From the NCBI GenBank assembly GCA_017794705.1, contig CP051235.1:1241010-1305009 (forward strand): a DNA stretch of 64,000 bases, in the 5' to 3' direction. The first letter of the stretch is position 1, and each line of letters opens with the position of its first letter. The notes under the pieces were generated by a model. It was not told the DNA's origin. It was given only the letters and a program-made list of their open reading frames with translations, and searched no databases. Position numbers and translations under genes: made by a program. This document shows positions 1 through 10,257 of this stretch, piece after piece. This DNA is from Devosia sp. (GTDB lineage: Bacteria; Pseudomonadota; Alphaproteobacteria; Rhizobiales; Devosiaceae).

Positions 1-452
1 ATGTCAGGATGGGTGGCGTCGAACCTGCCGCTTGAATCGAGGAAATACCCGCCTTCGGTGATGGTCAGCGACACGATGCGAATGGCCGGGTTGACCAGCC
101 AGGCCATCAGGGTTGGCACGTCACCCGGTTCGACGTAATCGATCATGGCGCCGGTGACCCGGGCGCTCTGGGTGCGCGCATCACGTTCGACGACTGTCGT
201 CAACCAGTCCTGCGCCTGAAGCTTGCCGCGCATTTCGGCATCATGTGCTCGCACCCCGGCACCGACGATTGCCCAGTCGTGGTCAAGGCCGAGATTAAAC
301 AGGTCGTCGAGATAAACCGCCTGATGGGCGCGGTGAAAATTGCCAACCCCGAAGTGCAGTATGCCGGGCTTCAGGTCGGCGCGCCTGTAGGCGGGCACCT
401 TCACATCGTCCGGCAACTCGCCCAGCGCACTCAAAGACAGCGGAATAGTCAA
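1..452 (-). CDS. mtlK: Mannitol 2-dehydrogenase, N-terminal part (runs off window start)
   Basis: Only the first ~150 codons are in the window. The translated N-terminus contains HFGVGNFHRAHQAVYLDDL, the nucleotide-binding start of the long-chain polyol dehydrogenase family (mannitol 2-dehydrogenase/fructuronate reductase), followed by WAIVGAGVR. These cytoplasmic enzymes oxidise mannitol to fructose with NAD. No ATG is available between the in-frame stop of the upstream ATPase gene and the conserved region, so a TTG start at 452 is chosen; it has an AAGGA sequence eight bases upstream. It is the last visible gene of the polyol transport operon, 27 bases after the ATPase stop. The same family includes sorbitol, arabinitol and fructuronate enzymes, but the transporter context favours mannitol. 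Confidence 0.85.
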   Translation of the reverse strand, partial: MTIPLSLSALGELPDDVKVPAYRRADLKPGILHFGVGNFHRAHQAVYLDDLFNLGLDHDWAIVGAGVRAHDAEMRGKLQAQDWLTTVVERDARTQSARVTGAMIDYVEPGDVPTLMAWLVNPAIRIVSLTITEGGYFLDSSGRFDATHPD

Positions 453-479
453 CTTGGTGTCCTTGTTCTTCGAATGCGT

Positions 480-1478
<999 letters not shown>

Positions 1479-1492
1479 TGTGGTGACTCCCC

Positions 1493-2323
1493 CTATTTAA
1501 CCGCGCCGAAGGTCAGGCCGCGGACAAGCTGTTTCTGAGAGAACCAGCCGAGAATGAGAATTGGCGCGATGGCCATGGTCGAGGCTGCGGAAAGCTTGGC
1601 GTAGAACAGGCCCTCGGGGCTCGAATAGCTGGCAATGAATGCCGTCAGTGGCGCAGCCTGCGCGGCCGTCAGATTGAGCGTCCAGAACGCCTCGTTCCAG
1701 GCCAGGATGAAGTTGAGCAGGATGGTCGAGGCGATGCCGGGCACCGCCATCGGCGTCAGCACGTAAAGAATTTCATTGCGCAGGTTGGCGCCGTCCATGC
1801 GGGCCGCTTCGAGGATCTCGCCGGGGATTTCGCGGAAGTAAGTGTAGAGCATCCACACGATGATCGGCAGGTTGATCAGCATGAGGACGATGACCATGCC
1901 GAACCGCGAATCCAGCAACCCGAGCTGAATGAACAGCAGGTAGATCGGGTAGAGCACACCTACAGCCGGCAGCATCTTGGTCGACAGCATCCACAACAGG
2001 ATGTCCTTGGTGCGCTTGGAGGGCACGAAAGCCATCGACCAGGCTGCCGGAATGGCGATGAGAGTGCCAAGGATGGTTGAGCCACCGGCGATGATGACCG
2101 AGTTGATCAGATAGCGCAGGTAATCGGAGCGCTCCTGCACTACGGCGTAGTTCTCGAGCGTCCAGTCGAAGAACAGGAAGACCGGCGGATCGGAAATCGC
2201 CTGCGCCTCGGTCTTGAAGCTGGTCAGGATCGTCCAAAGGATCGGGAAAAAGATCAGCAGGCCAACCGCCCAGGCGATAAGCGTGTTGACGGCCTTGCGT
2301 TGGTTGGTGACTGCACATGCCAT
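1493..2323 (-). CDS. smoG: Polyol ABC transporter permease (MalG-like)
   Basis: A 276-residue inner-membrane permease with about six hydrophobic segments. The cytoplasmic coupling loop [20 protein letters not shown] matches the binding-protein-dependent permease EAA motif that docks on the ATPase. An ATG at 2323 is preceded by GGGGAG, a good ribosome site. It follows the other permease gene by 12 bases and precedes the ATPase by 14, so the three are surely one transcript. Family knowledge (MalG/SmoG branch of carbohydrate-uptake-1 transporters) plus the neighbouring mannitol dehydrogenase give the substrate class; the exact substrate is inferred. Confidence 0.9.
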   Translation of the reverse strand: MACAVTNQRKAVNTLIAWAVGLLIFFPILWTILTSFKTEAQAISDPPVFLFFDWTLENYAVVQERSDYLRYLINSVIIAGGSTILGTLIAIPAAWSMAFVPSKRTKDILLWMLSTKMLPAVGVLYPIYLLFIQLGLLDSRFGMVIVLMLINLPIIVWMLYTYFREIPGEILEAARMDGANLRNEILYVLTPMAVPGIASTILLNFILAWNEAFWTLNLTAAQAAPLTAFIASYSSPEGLFYAKLSAASTMAIAPILILGWFSQKQLVRGLTFGAVK

Positions 2324-2335
2324 GTCCGTCTCCCC

Positions 2336-3202
2336 TCAGGCGTCCAGGTTCTTGCCGACGATCCGCATCAGGAAGATCGCGACGATGTTGGCGAGGATGA
2401 TGGCGTAAACGCCACCGGCGGAGCCGAGGCCGACATTCTGGCTTTCAAGCACGCGCTGGAAAATGAGATAGGTCAGCGTGCGGGTGCCGAAGGCGCCACC
2501 GGTGGTGACAAAGATTTCGGCAAAGATGGACAGCAGGAAGATGGTCTGGATCAGGATCACGATGGTGATCGCGCGGCCCAGATGTGGCAGCACGATGAAC
2601 CAGAAGCGCTTAAGCACTGGCGCACCGTCCATCTCGGCGGCTTCAAGCTGCTCGGTGTCGAGCGACTGAATGGCGGTGAGCAAGATGAGTGTGGCGAACG
2701 GCAGCCACTGCCATGAGACGATGAGAATGATCGAAGCAACCGGGATGTCGGACAGCCAGATGATGGGGTCGGCCCCGAAGAACCGCCAAAGATGGGCGAA
2801 CAGTCCGTTCACCGGGTCCATGAAGATGTTCTTCCAGACCAGCGCCGAGACGGTGGGCATGACGAAGAAGGGCGCGATGATCAGGATGCGGACAACGCCC
2901 TGCCCCCACATTTGCTGATCAAGCAGAATCGCGAGCAGTACGCCGAAGATGATGCAGATTGCCAGCGCACCAACCACAATCGCGAGGGTGGTGACGATGC
3001 TGGGCCAGAAGGCGCTGGAAGTGACAAAGCGCACGTAGTTGTCGAAGCCGACGAAGCCCTGGTCGCCGCCGCGCAGCGGCAGGTAAGCGCGGAACGAGAA
3101 CCAAAGTGTCATCAACAGCGGGACGAGCATCCATCCCAGGAGCAGGATGACGGCGGGCGCCATCATCAAGCGGGCAGCAGATCTGGAACTCTGGGTCGCC
3201 AT
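2336..3202 (-). CDS. smoF: Polyol ABC transporter permease (MalF-like)
   Basis: A 288-residue inner-membrane permease forming the translocation pore with the MalG-like partner. Hydrophobic segments begin at APAVILLLGWMLVPLLMTLW near the N-terminus, and the coupling motif EAAEMDGAPVLKRFWFIVLP is in the second half. It is separated from the upstream binding-protein gene by a 134-base gap holding a strong stem-loop, an arrangement that usually lets the binding protein be made in excess over the membrane parts. Short N-terminal extension compared with E. coli MalF, as usual for the SmoF/LacF type. Confidence 0.9.
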   Translation of the reverse strand: MATQSSRSAARLMMAPAVILLLGWMLVPLLMTLWFSFRAYLPLRGGDQGFVGFDNYVRFVTSSAFWPSIVTTLAIVVGALAICIIFGVLLAILLDQQMWGQGVVRILIIAPFFVMPTVSALVWKNIFMDPVNGLFAHLWRFFGADPIIWLSDIPVASIILIVSWQWLPFATLILLTAIQSLDTEQLEAAEMDGAPVLKRFWFIVLPHLGRAITIVILIQTIFLLSIFAEIFVTTGGAFGTRTLTYLIFQRVLESQNVGLGSAGGVYAIILANIVAIFLMRIVGKNLDA

Positions 3203-3260
3203 GGCTCGAACTTCTCCCCGTCCCCTGGTTTCGGCCGATATTGAATGCGGTGTTCAGATT

Positions 3261-3295
3261 CGCCGGGGGCGTGACCCGAAGGTCAGCTCCCGGCG
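3261..3295 (-). terminator. Intercistronic stem-loop between smoE and smoF
   Basis: The segment reads CGCCGGG at one end and CCCGGCG at the other (7 bp), with an inner stem TGACC/GGTCA closed by a four-base loop; on the transcribed strand the loop is TTCG. There is no T-run after it, so it is more likely an mRNA-stabilising or attenuating hairpin at the 3' end of the binding-protein message than a full terminator. Confidence 0.6.
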
Positions 3296-3336
3296 CAGGG
3301 AGGTCGCAGATGCAACCAATCTCGTTGGCTAACGGC

Positions 3337-4638
3337 TTACATGTAGCCGGCAGCTTCCATTTCTTCGGTGGCGATGGCCTGGGCCTTGGCGAGTGCTTCT
3401 TCGACACTCTGCTGACCGGCATAGACTGCCGAGAATTCCTGGCTCACCTGGGTGGCAATGCCGGCGAATTCTGGAATGGCCGCGAACTGCACGCCGACGT
3501 AGGGCACAGGATCAACCGTGGGGTTGTTCGGATCGGCGGTCAGGATGGACTCCAACGTCATCTCGGCGAACGGCACGGCCTGGTAGTCCGGGTTTTCGTA
3601 CAGCGAGATACGGGCACCCGGCGGCACGTTGGCCCAGCCTTCGTTTTCAGCGACCATTTCGATGTAGTCTTTCGAGGTGGCCCATTCGATGAACTGCTTG
3701 GCGCCATCGACATCATCGGTACCGGCCGGAATGGCCAGTGCCCAGGCCCACAGCCAGTTGGCGCGCTTGCCAAGGCCGTTGTCGGGCGCCAGGGCAAAGC
3801 CGACGCTATCAGCAACCGTGGAGTCAGCGGGGTTAGTTACGAAGGAAGCAGCCACGGTCGCGTCGATCCACATGCCGCATTTGCCCTGCTGGAACAGCGA
3901 CAGGTTTTCGTTGAAGCCGTTGGTTGCGTATCCCGGAGGGCCAGATTCGGTCATCATCTCGACGAAGAAGTTGAGCGTGTTGGCCCATTCTTCGGTGTCG
4001 AACTGCGGACGCCAGTTTTCGTCGAACCAGCGGGCGCCGAACGAGTTGGACATGGCGGTGATGAAGGCGCCGCCTTCACCCCAGCCGGCCTTGCCGCGCA
4101 GGCAAATGCCGTTGATGTCGGCATCGCGGTCGGTCATGGCTGCCGCCGCCTGTTTGATGAAGTCCCAGGTCGGGGCGTCCGGCATTTCGAGACCGGCCTG
4201 TTCCATCAGGTCGGTGCGGTACATGATCATTGAGCTTTCGCCATAGAACGGCGCTGCGTAAAGCGTGCCGTCATGGCTCAGGCCACCGGCCATCGCCGGC
4301 AGGATGTCGGCGGCGTCATATTCCTCGGACAGGTCGTCGAGCGGGACGAGCCAGCCATTGGCGCCCCAGATCGGGGTCTCGTACATGCCGATGGTCATGA
4401 TGTCGAACTGGCCGCCATTGGTCGAAATGTCGGTGGTCACGCGCTGGCGCAGAACGTTTTCCTCCAACGTCACCCACTCGACCGCGATGCCGGTCTCGGC
4501 AGTGAATTGATCGGTGTAGCCCTGCATGCGGATCATGTCGCCGTTGTTGACGGTGGCAATGGTCAGGGTCTGGGCCTGTGCCGCAAACGAAATTGCCATA
4601 GCCGAGCAGGCGCCGATGAGAATCGGTGTCAGTTTCAT
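3337..4638 (-). CDS. smoE: Polyol ABC transporter periplasmic binding protein
   Basis: A 433-residue extracellular solute-binding protein, family 1 type, that captures the sugar alcohol in the periplasm. The N-terminus is a clear Sec signal (MKLTPILIGACSAMAISFAA, then QAQT) with cleavage expected after the Ala-rich end. The mature part starts LTIATVNNGDMIRMQGYTDQF and carries the family features WGANGWLVPLDDL and FQQGKCGMWIDATV. AGGAAAT lies just upstream of the ATG. It is the first structural gene of the operon, directly behind the SorC-type regulator and a 25-base palindrome that may be the operator. Confidence 0.92.
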   Translation of the reverse strand: MKLTPILIGACSAMAISFAAQAQTLTIATVNNGDMIRMQGYTDQFTAETGIAVEWVTLEENVLRQRVTTDISTNGGQFDIMTIGMYETPIWGANGWLVPLDDLSEEYDAADILPAMAGGLSHDGTLYAAPFYGESSMIMYRTDLMEQAGLEMPDAPTWDFIKQAAAAMTDRDADINGICLRGKAGWGEGGAFITAMSNSFGARWFDENWRPQFDTEEWANTLNFFVEMMTESGPPGYATNGFNENLSLFQQGKCGMWIDATVAASFVTNPADSTVADSVGFALAPDNGLGKRANWLWAWALAIPAGTDDVDGAKQFIEWATSKDYIEMVAENEGWANVPPGARISLYENPDYQAVPFAEMTLESILTADPNNPTVDPVPYVGVQFAAIPEFAGIATQVSQEFSAVYAGQQSVEEALAKAQAIATEEMEAAGYM

Positions 4639-4660
4639 GGATTTCCTCCCAGTTAAGCCT

Positions 4661-4685
4661 GCACATGCAAGTAATGGGCATGTGC
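4661..4685. promoter_or_regulatory. Perfect inverted repeat upstream of smoE (candidate operator)
   Basis: GCACATGC and its exact complement GCATGTGC are separated by nine bases, ending 23 bases before the smoE start codon. The position fits an operator for the SorC-family regulator encoded next door, whose DNA sites are palindromic; a leader hairpin in the mRNA is the alternative. Confidence 0.5.
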
Positions 4686-4906
4686 TCTAGCTGTGGGCAA
4701 TTATTCACTTACCCATTTTGGAGTCAACGCAGAAATTGCGCCATGAACTTCAGCGCACGGGCAAACCTCGGCTAAGTCGATGAAACTCGTAGAGAATTAT
4801 TTTGGAACCGGAATTCGTTCGGCCACATGATGTACGTTACCGAAGGCGCTCGGAACGCAGGACAAACGAGCGACGACGCAGGAATCGGCGTCGCCAGGGC
4901 CTTCGC

Positions 4907-5869
4907 TCAGGCGTTCAGCAATTGCCCGGCTGTTTTCTCGTCGGTGATGAGGCCGCTGATCAATTTGCCGCGAATGGCACCAAGTATTCCGGCCAGTTTG
5001 ATGTCGCCCTTGGCAAGCGCGATGACGTGACAGGATCTGGTGGAAGGTAGCGAGCCGCTGGCGACGCGGCTGTTGGTGTGACCCTCGATCATTTGGCCGT
5101 TTGCATCGAATGCCCACCCGCAGATTTCGCCCACCGCGCCTGCCTGGCGGAGATCATCGAGTTCCACACGTGAAACGAACCCGTCGGCAAAGAGCGGCGC
5201 CTCCGGCCCCAGGTCGCCGATGCCAACGTAGGCGACATCGGCCTGCTGGGCGAGCTTGAGAGCGGCCGCGACCAGCGGCGTCTTGTGCAGGCTGTCACGC
5301 TCGGCCACGGTGGTTGCCACCACCGGCAGCGGCATGGGGAATGACCGCGCCTTTGAAGCATCGGCAATGGCGAAGATCACGTTGTAGAAGGACGCAGAGC
5401 CGTCCGGTGCGATATTTCCGGCGAGAGACACGATCTTGTGCTGCGGGCAGTTCATCTTGGGCAGAAGGTCGATCGCGGCTTTCAAGGTCCTGCCCGTGCC
5501 GATGGCAAAAACTTGCCCCTTCGAAGCGTTAAGCCGCCGTTCGATATCGGCGGCACCCACCTCGGCAATACCGACCGTGAGGGATTCCGAATAGGGATCG
5601 GTGGGGACTACCTCCACCTGTTTCAGCCCGAACTTGTCGGCCAGGCGCCGGGCCAGTTCCATGACGTCTGCGATCGGATGATCGATGCGCACCTTGACCA
5701 GACCGGCACTGGTGGCGAGGGAAACAAGCCGTTGCGCAGACTGACGGGAGACGCCCAGAATGTCAGCGATTTCGTCCTGACGGCGGCCTGCCACATAGTA
5801 AAGCCAGCCGGCGCGGGCCGCCTGATCCAGCCGCTTGTCATTGTCGTCACGTTGAACGGGCTTGTTCAT
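4907..5869 (-). CDS. SorC/DeoR-type sugar-responsive transcriptional regulator
   Basis: A 320-residue regulator when started at the ATG at 5869 (MNKPVQRDD), which has AGGGTGG upstream. The N-terminal helix-turn-helix covers about residues 25-55 (YVAGRRQDEIADILGVSRQS). The rest is the SorC sugar-phosphate-binding domain with its conserved start VEVVPTDPYSESLTVGIAEV, GTGRTLKAAID and YVGIGDLG. Such proteins bind phosphorylated or free sugars and switch the adjacent catabolic operon. It is on the same strand and immediately upstream of smoE, so it most likely controls the polyol operon; repressor or activator mode cannot be read from sequence. Confidence 0.9.
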   Translation of the reverse strand: MNKPVQRDDNDKRLDQAARAGWLYYVAGRRQDEIADILGVSRQSAQRLVSLATSAGLVKVRIDHPIADVMELARRLADKFGLKQVEVVPTDPYSESLTVGIAEVGAADIERRLNASKGQVFAIGTGRTLKAAIDLLPKMNCPQHKIVSLAGNIAPDGSASFYNVIFAIADASKARSFPMPLPVVATTVAERDSLHKTPLVAAALKLAQQADVAYVGIGDLGPEAPLFADGFVSRVELDDLRQAGAVGEICGWAFDANGQMIEGHTNSRVASGSLPSTRSCHVIALAKGDIKLAGILGAIRGKLISGLITDEKTAGQLLNA

Positions 5870-6014
5870 GAGCCACCCTGTTTCCGCTTGCACGCGGTGA
5901 TATGCGAAAAATTTGTGATCCGAGGGAAACTGTCAACTCTGCGTCTTGTCCGGGACAGCAAAAACGCAGGTTACAGGAGCTTAAGCAGTTTTACGCATAC
6001 TGGTCCGGCGGCAG

Positions 6015-7994
6015 ATGGCCGCGGGGCAGGTTCGAATGACCGATTTGCTGCGCGATCGCGCGGGGACATTCGCGAAAGTAGACACCACGGTTCTGTGCTG
6101 GCTGATCTGTGCGCTTTCGGCTGCGAATGTGGTCGTGCTGTTTCTGGCGGCAATGCAATCCGGACTTGCGCCGGTCCTGTGGGCGCTACTTGGTCTCGGC
6201 CTCGTCTGCCAGGCCGGTCTGATGTGGATGCTGCAAAATCGAAAGTCTGTCGCCGGGAACGACAGCGACAGCGATCGCCTTCTGGCCAGCATTCTGCTGG
6301 ATCACGATGACGGCGCACCCGACAATTGGAGCTTTGAACTGGACGCCTCCGGCCGACTTACATCGGCGTCTGCCGGATTCGAGGCGGCAACGGGAATTGG
6401 CGCAGAGGAGTTCAAGAGCGTCAATTTCGTGGGCTTCCTCGAAAACCTTGATGCGCGGCCGCAAAACAATCTGAAGCGCCTGGGGCGACTTATCAGGACC
6501 GGCCGGGCCTTCCGGAATGTGGACCTTTGCCTCGAGGTCTCGGGCGAGACGATCCACTGGCGCCTGTCCGGTAAACCCAGAACAGCGGGCGACAGAAGCT
6601 TACTGGGCTTTGTCGGGGTTTGTCTCGATGTAACCTCCGCGAAACGGGCCGATGAGGAAATGACCAGAATGGCGCATTTCGATGCGCTGACGGGTCTGAT
6701 CAATCGCGGCCTGTTCAATTTCCAGATCGAACATCTTTCGGATCGACTTGAGCGATATGGTTCGGCGTTCAGCCTGATGGTTCTGGACGTCGACAAGTTC
6801 AAGTCCATCAATGATGCACTTGGACATCCGGCGGGCGACAAGGTGCTGGCTGCTATTGCCGAACGCATTTCGGGCTGCATCAGGGAAACTGACATGGCGG
6901 CCCGCGTTGGCGGCGACGAATTCGCCGTGCTGTTACCCACCACCTCCAGCCGCGGTGACTTGGAGATTGTGGCCAGACGTATTGTCGAAGCGATGCGTCG
7001 GCCAGTTGACGTGGAAGGCCAACAGGTGCCGGTCAGTCTGAGCGGCGGAATTGCCCTCGCCCCGCTCAATGGCACCCGTCCCGAACCGCTGATGCGTAAT
7101 GCGGACATGGCCCTGTACCGCGCCAAACACGCGGAGGGTACGAGAATCGTCTTCTTCGACGCTGAAATGGATGCTGAAAAGCGCGAACAAAATATGCTGG
7201 CGGACGAACTGACACACGCGCTCGACCGGGAGGAGTTTGAGCTCTACTTCCAGCCGCTCATCGATACGCCTACAGGAATCCCTGCCGCTTTCGAAGCCCT
7301 CTTGCGCTGGAACCACCCCGTACGTGGCACGGTGACCCCCGTGGAGTTCATTCCCCTGGCGGAGGAGAACGGCTCGATTGTTGCACTGGGGGATTGGACC
7401 ATCATCGAGGCCTGCCGGATCGCCAGTTCGTGGCCTGAACATGTCCGGGTGTCAGTCAACCTGTCGCCACGGCACGTGCGGGAATCCGATATCGTCGAAA
7501 TCACCCGGCGGGCACTCGCGCGCCATGGCATGACCGGAGACAGACTGGAATTCGAGATCTCAGAGGGCGTGCTTGGTGAATTCGACGCCGGCATGCTGGG
7601 CCAGTTATCCGAGGTGCAACGCCTCGGCGTCACCATCGCCCTTGATGACTTCGGGACCGGTATTTCCAACCTGGCGAACCTCAACCGTTTCGGGTTCGAC
7701 TCGGTGAAGATCGACAAGAGCTTCATTGACCGGATTCCCGGCGAAGCTGCGGCGCGGCGCCTGCTCCGGTCGATTGCGGCACAAGCCAAAACGCTCAACC
7801 TCAGCCTGTCGGCGGAAGGTGTCGAGACGCGTGAACAGGCCGACTATCTTAACAGTATCGCCTGCCAGAAGCTGCAGGGGTACTTTTTTGCAAAGCCGCT
7901 CCGCGAAATCGATCTGGCCGCCTACCTGCTCAACTCGGCGCTGGACCTGGAAGGTGTTTCCCCCCGTTCCGCCCCCTTCGCCAACAGCGCGTGA
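6015..7994 (+). CDS. Membrane-anchored PAS-GGDEF-EAL cyclic-di-GMP protein
   Basis: A 659-residue signalling protein. Two hydrophobic segments near residues 26-47 and 51-75 anchor it in the inner membrane; a PAS-like sensor covers about 100-210; the diguanylate cyclase domain follows with an intact RVGGDEF (about 297-303); the phosphodiesterase domain has FEALLRW (about 425), ALDDFGTG and KIDKSF. Both catalytic signatures look intact, so it could make or degrade cyclic-di-GMP. The start could instead be the ATG at 6036 (MTDLLRD); neither has a strong ribosome site. It is a single gene between the SorC regulator (divergent) and tRNA-Phe. Confidence 0.93.
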   Translation: MAAGQVRMTDLLRDRAGTFAKVDTTVLCWLICALSAANVVVLFLAAMQSGLAPVLWALLGLGLVCQAGLMWMLQNRKSVAGNDSDSDRLLASILLDHDDGAPDNWSFELDASGRLTSASAGFEAATGIGAEEFKSVNFVGFLENLDARPQNNLKRLGRLIRTGRAFRNVDLCLEVSGETIHWRLSGKPRTAGDRSLLGFVGVCLDVTSAKRADEEMTRMAHFDALTGLINRGLFNFQIEHLSDRLERYGSAFSLMVLDVDKFKSINDALGHPAGDKVLAAIAERISGCIRETDMAARVGGDEFAVLLPTTSSRGDLEIVARRIVEAMRRPVDVEGQQVPVSLSGGIALAPLNGTRPEPLMRNADMALYRAKHAEGTRIVFFDAEMDAEKREQNMLADELTHALDREEFELYFQPLIDTPTGIPAAFEALLRWNHPVRGTVTPVEFIPLAEENGSIVALGDWTIIEACRIASSWPEHVRVSVNLSPRHVRESDIVEITRRALARHGMTGDRLEFEISEGVLGEFDAGMLGQLSEVQRLGVTIALDDFGTGISNLANLNRFGFDSVKIDKSFIDRIPGEAAARRLLRSIAAQAKTLNLSLSAEGVETREQADYLNSIACQKLQGYFFAKPLREIDLAAYLLNSALDLEGVSPRSAPFANSA

Positions 7995-8049
7995 GGCCGA
8001 AAGCCTCCGGGTGTCATCTGGTCGCCAGACCATTCAAAATGGAAAGAAG

Positions 8050-8125
8050 TGGTGCCCAGGGGCGGATTCGAACCACCGACACGCGGATTTTCAATCCGCT
8101 GCTCTACCAACTGAGCTACCTGGGC
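8050..8125 (-). tRNA. tRNA-Phe (anticodon GAA)
   Basis: The minus strand gives a full cloverleaf of 76 bases with encoded CCA. The acceptor stem is GCCCAGG/CCTGGGC, the D-arm contains AGCTCAGTTGGTAGAGC, the anticodon loop is TTGAAAA and the T-arm is GGTTCGAATCC. It fills most of the 302-base gap between the GGDEF-EAL gene and the next SDR gene. In related genomes tRNA-Phe lies close to yacG, as here. Confidence 0.97.
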
Positions 8126-8296
8126 CCGGCGCCTGAAACGGCGCTTGAGGTCCGCGGGTTATAGGGCGTCATTCCGGACCTGTCCAGCACCTGCGGCGGT
8201 GAAACTTTCCGCATTTTCACATCCCGACACGAACAGTTGTGTCCGGGCCTGCAATGGGCGACATTGGCGCTAACATGTTAGTTTTGGAGAAGCGAA

Positions 8297-9058
8297 ATGC
8301 TTGAAGACATCAAGGGGAAAAGGGCGCTGGTAACGGGATCCTCAACCGGGATCGGGGCGGCGGTGGCAAAGGCGTTGGGCCGGCTTGGCGCCCATGTTGC
8401 GGTGCACGGATTTGCCAATGCGGACAAGGCGCAAAAAGTTGCGGATGAGATTATCGCCGAGGGCGGCACCGCCGTGGTCGTTCTGGGTGATGTCAGCAAT
8501 CACGACAAGGCGGGTGCGATAGCTGAAGAGGCGGCAAAAGCGCTTGGGGGTCTTGATATCCTGATCAACAACGCCGGCGGCATCGTCAAGCGGGTGACCA
8601 ACGAGGCCTTCGACAATGACGTTTTCGACCAGATCTACGACCTGAACGTCCGCTCGATCCTCAATGTCACCAAGGCGGCCATACCGCATCTGAGGGCCGC
8701 CGGTGGCGGGTCGATCGTCAACACGGGATCAGTGGCGGGCCGGTTTGGCGGGTTCAACGGGTCAGTGATGTATGCATCGACCAAGTCAGCGGTGCACGGC
8801 ATCACGCGAAACGCGGCGCGCGAACTGGCGGACTACAACATCCGCGTCAACACCGTCGCGCCGGGCTTCATCATCACCCCGTTCCACGACGAAACACCGC
8901 AGGAAGTTCGCGATACGGCGGCGGCACAAATCCCGATGAAACGGCTCGGCACGGCCGAAGAATGTGCGGGCGCCTATGTGTTTTTGTGCTCTGAAGCGAT
9001 GAGCGGCTACATCACCGGACAAATTGTCGATGTGAACGGCGGTCAATTGATGGTTTGA
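8297..9058 (+). CDS. Short-chain dehydrogenase/reductase (FabG-like)
   Basis: A 253-residue classical SDR using NAD(P)H. The glycine-rich cofactor loop is TGSSTGIG near residues 14-21; NNAGG lies near 95; the catalytic Ser, Tyr and Lys are in NTGSVAG and YASTKSA; the C-terminal part has PGFIITPF and GQIVDVNGG. GGAGAAGCGA precedes the ATG. It resembles 3-oxoacyl-ACP reductase or gluconate/sugar dehydrogenase-like members, but substrate cannot be assigned. It stands alone, convergent with yacG. Confidence 0.88.
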   Translation: MLEDIKGKRALVTGSSTGIGAAVAKALGRLGAHVAVHGFANADKAQKVADEIIAEGGTAVVVLGDVSNHDKAGAIAEEAAKALGGLDILINNAGGIVKRVTNEAFDNDVFDQIYDLNVRSILNVTKAAIPHLRAAGGGSIVNTGSVAGRFGGFNGSVMYASTKSAVHGITRNAARELADYNIRVNTVAPGFIITPFHDETPQEVRDTAAAQIPMKRLGTAEECAGAYVFLCSEAMSGYITGQIVDVNGGQLMV

Positions 9059-9080
9059 CCGCGCACATGATTTACCCCTG

Positions 9081-9278
9081 CTACTTCTCATCCTCGGAAA
9101 AGTCATCATCCTCTTCGCCTGCTTCGGCAGGTATGGCGTAGGCGCCGGTCAGCCATTTGCCCAGATCGATGTTGGCGCAGCGGGCTGAGCAAAAGGGGTG
9201 AAAGTTCTGGACCGAGGGCTTGTCGCAGATGGGACAGGGGCGCGTCGGGCGCAATCTGGTGACTTTGCTGGCGGGCAT
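9081..9278 (-). CDS. yacG: DNA gyrase inhibitor/zinc-binding protein YacG
   Basis: A 65-residue protein with the YacG zinc site: CPICDKPSVQNFHPFCSARC supplies four cysteines, followed by the family signature ANIDLGKWLTGAYAIP. The acidic tail EEDDDFSEDEK is also usual. In E. coli the homolog binds GyrB and inhibits gyrase. The start at 9278 is fixed by AGGAGGT immediately upstream. It is the last gene of the infA-maf-yacG group. Confidence 0.93.
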   Translation of the reverse strand: MPASKVTRLRPTRPCPICDKPSVQNFHPFCSARCANIDLGKWLTGAYAIPAEAGEEDDDFSEDEK

Positions 9279-9310
9279 AACACCTCCTGCATGTCCTGAG
9301 TTGGAGGGCG

Positions 9311-9949
9311 TCAGACGCCGGCCATGTTGCCCTGGTTCAGCCAGTTGAAGTGAACGGGGTAGCCCGCTCCATCCAACAGCGAAACGGTTTCGTAAAGCGG
9401 CAAACCGACCACGGCATGGTAGGAACCCTGAAGCTTGAGTACGAATGAACCGGCAATGCCCTGGATAGCGTAGCCGCCCGCCTTGTCCCGCCACTCGGCA
9501 CTGGCCAGATAGGCCTCGATCTCTCGGTTGGACAGGCGTTTGAACCGGATTTTGGTTTCAACGAGCCGGCGGCGTGCCTGACCCGAAGGGGTCAAAAGAC
9601 AGATGCCGGTGAAGACGCGGTGCGAGCGCCCGGACAGAAGCCGCAGGCAGGTGGCGGCCTCGTCCATCATTTCCGCCTTGGGCAGGATGCGGCGACCGAC
9701 TGCCACCACGGTGTCTGCGGCGAGAACCAGCGCATTGTCTGCGGTGCCGGCCTGACGGGCCTTATGCTGCGCCGCGAAGGCCTTCAGGTCGGCAAGACGT
9801 GCGGCGAGGCGGCGCGGCAGCTCGCCGCGCTCAGGCGTCTCGTCAACGTGGGCCGGGATGAGATGTTCGGGTTCGATGCCGATCTGGTTCAGCAGCGCCA
9901 GGCGGCGCGGTGAGGCCGAAGCCAGGATCAATTCGGGACGGCTAGCCAT
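9311..9949 (-). CDS. maf: Maf family nucleotide pyrophosphatase
   Basis: A 212-residue Maf/YhdE-type house-cleaning pyrophosphatase, expected to remove non-canonical nucleoside triphosphates. The N-terminal [19 protein letters not shown], the central [10 protein letters not shown], and the C-terminal [10 protein letters not shown] are the family signatures. It sits between infA and yacG, the order seen in many Rhizobiales genomes. Length is typical. Confidence 0.94.
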   Translation of the reverse strand: MASRPELILASASPRRLALLNQIGIEPEHLIPAHVDETPERGELPRRLAARLADLKAFAAQHKARQAGTADNALVLAADTVVAVGRRILPKAEMMDEAATCLRLLSGRSHRVFTGICLLTPSGQARRRLVETKIRFKRLSNREIEAYLASAEWRDKAGGYAIQGIAGSFVLKLQGSYHAVVGLPLYETVSLLDGAGYPVHFNWLNQGNMAGV

Positions 9950-9984
9950 TCTATGCTTTCAATCCGTCAGTCCGCCGAGTTAGG

Positions 9985-10203
9985 TCAGCGGAAACGATAG
10001 GTGATGCGCCCCTTGGTCAGGTCATAGGGCGTCATTTCAACAAGCACCTTGTCGCCCACCAGTACCCGGATGCGGTTTTTGCGCATGCGGCCCGCGGTGT
10101 GTGCGATGATCTCGTGATCGTTCTCCAGCTTCACGCGGAAAGTCGCATTCGGCAAGAGTTCCGCGATCACGCCCGGAAACTCGAGCAGTTCTTCTTTAGC
10201 CAT
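9985..10203 (-). CDS. infA: Translation initiation factor IF-1
   Basis: A 72-residue S1-fold protein that helps IF2 and IF3 assemble the initiation complex on the 30S subunit. The start [19 protein letters not shown] and the conserved [19 protein letters not shown] and [12 protein letters not shown] identify it without doubt. The ATG at 10203 has AGGAGAAAGA upstream; the longer in-frame extension is discarded. Confidence 0.98.
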   Translation of the reverse strand: MAKEELLEFPGVIAELLPNATFRVKLENDHEIIAHTAGRMRKNRIRVLVGDKVLVEMTPYDLTKGRITYRFR

Positions 10204-10257
10204 TCTTTCTCCTGAAAAGCCCATGGCGGGCCGAATTGGCGCGCAACCTATCCGAAT

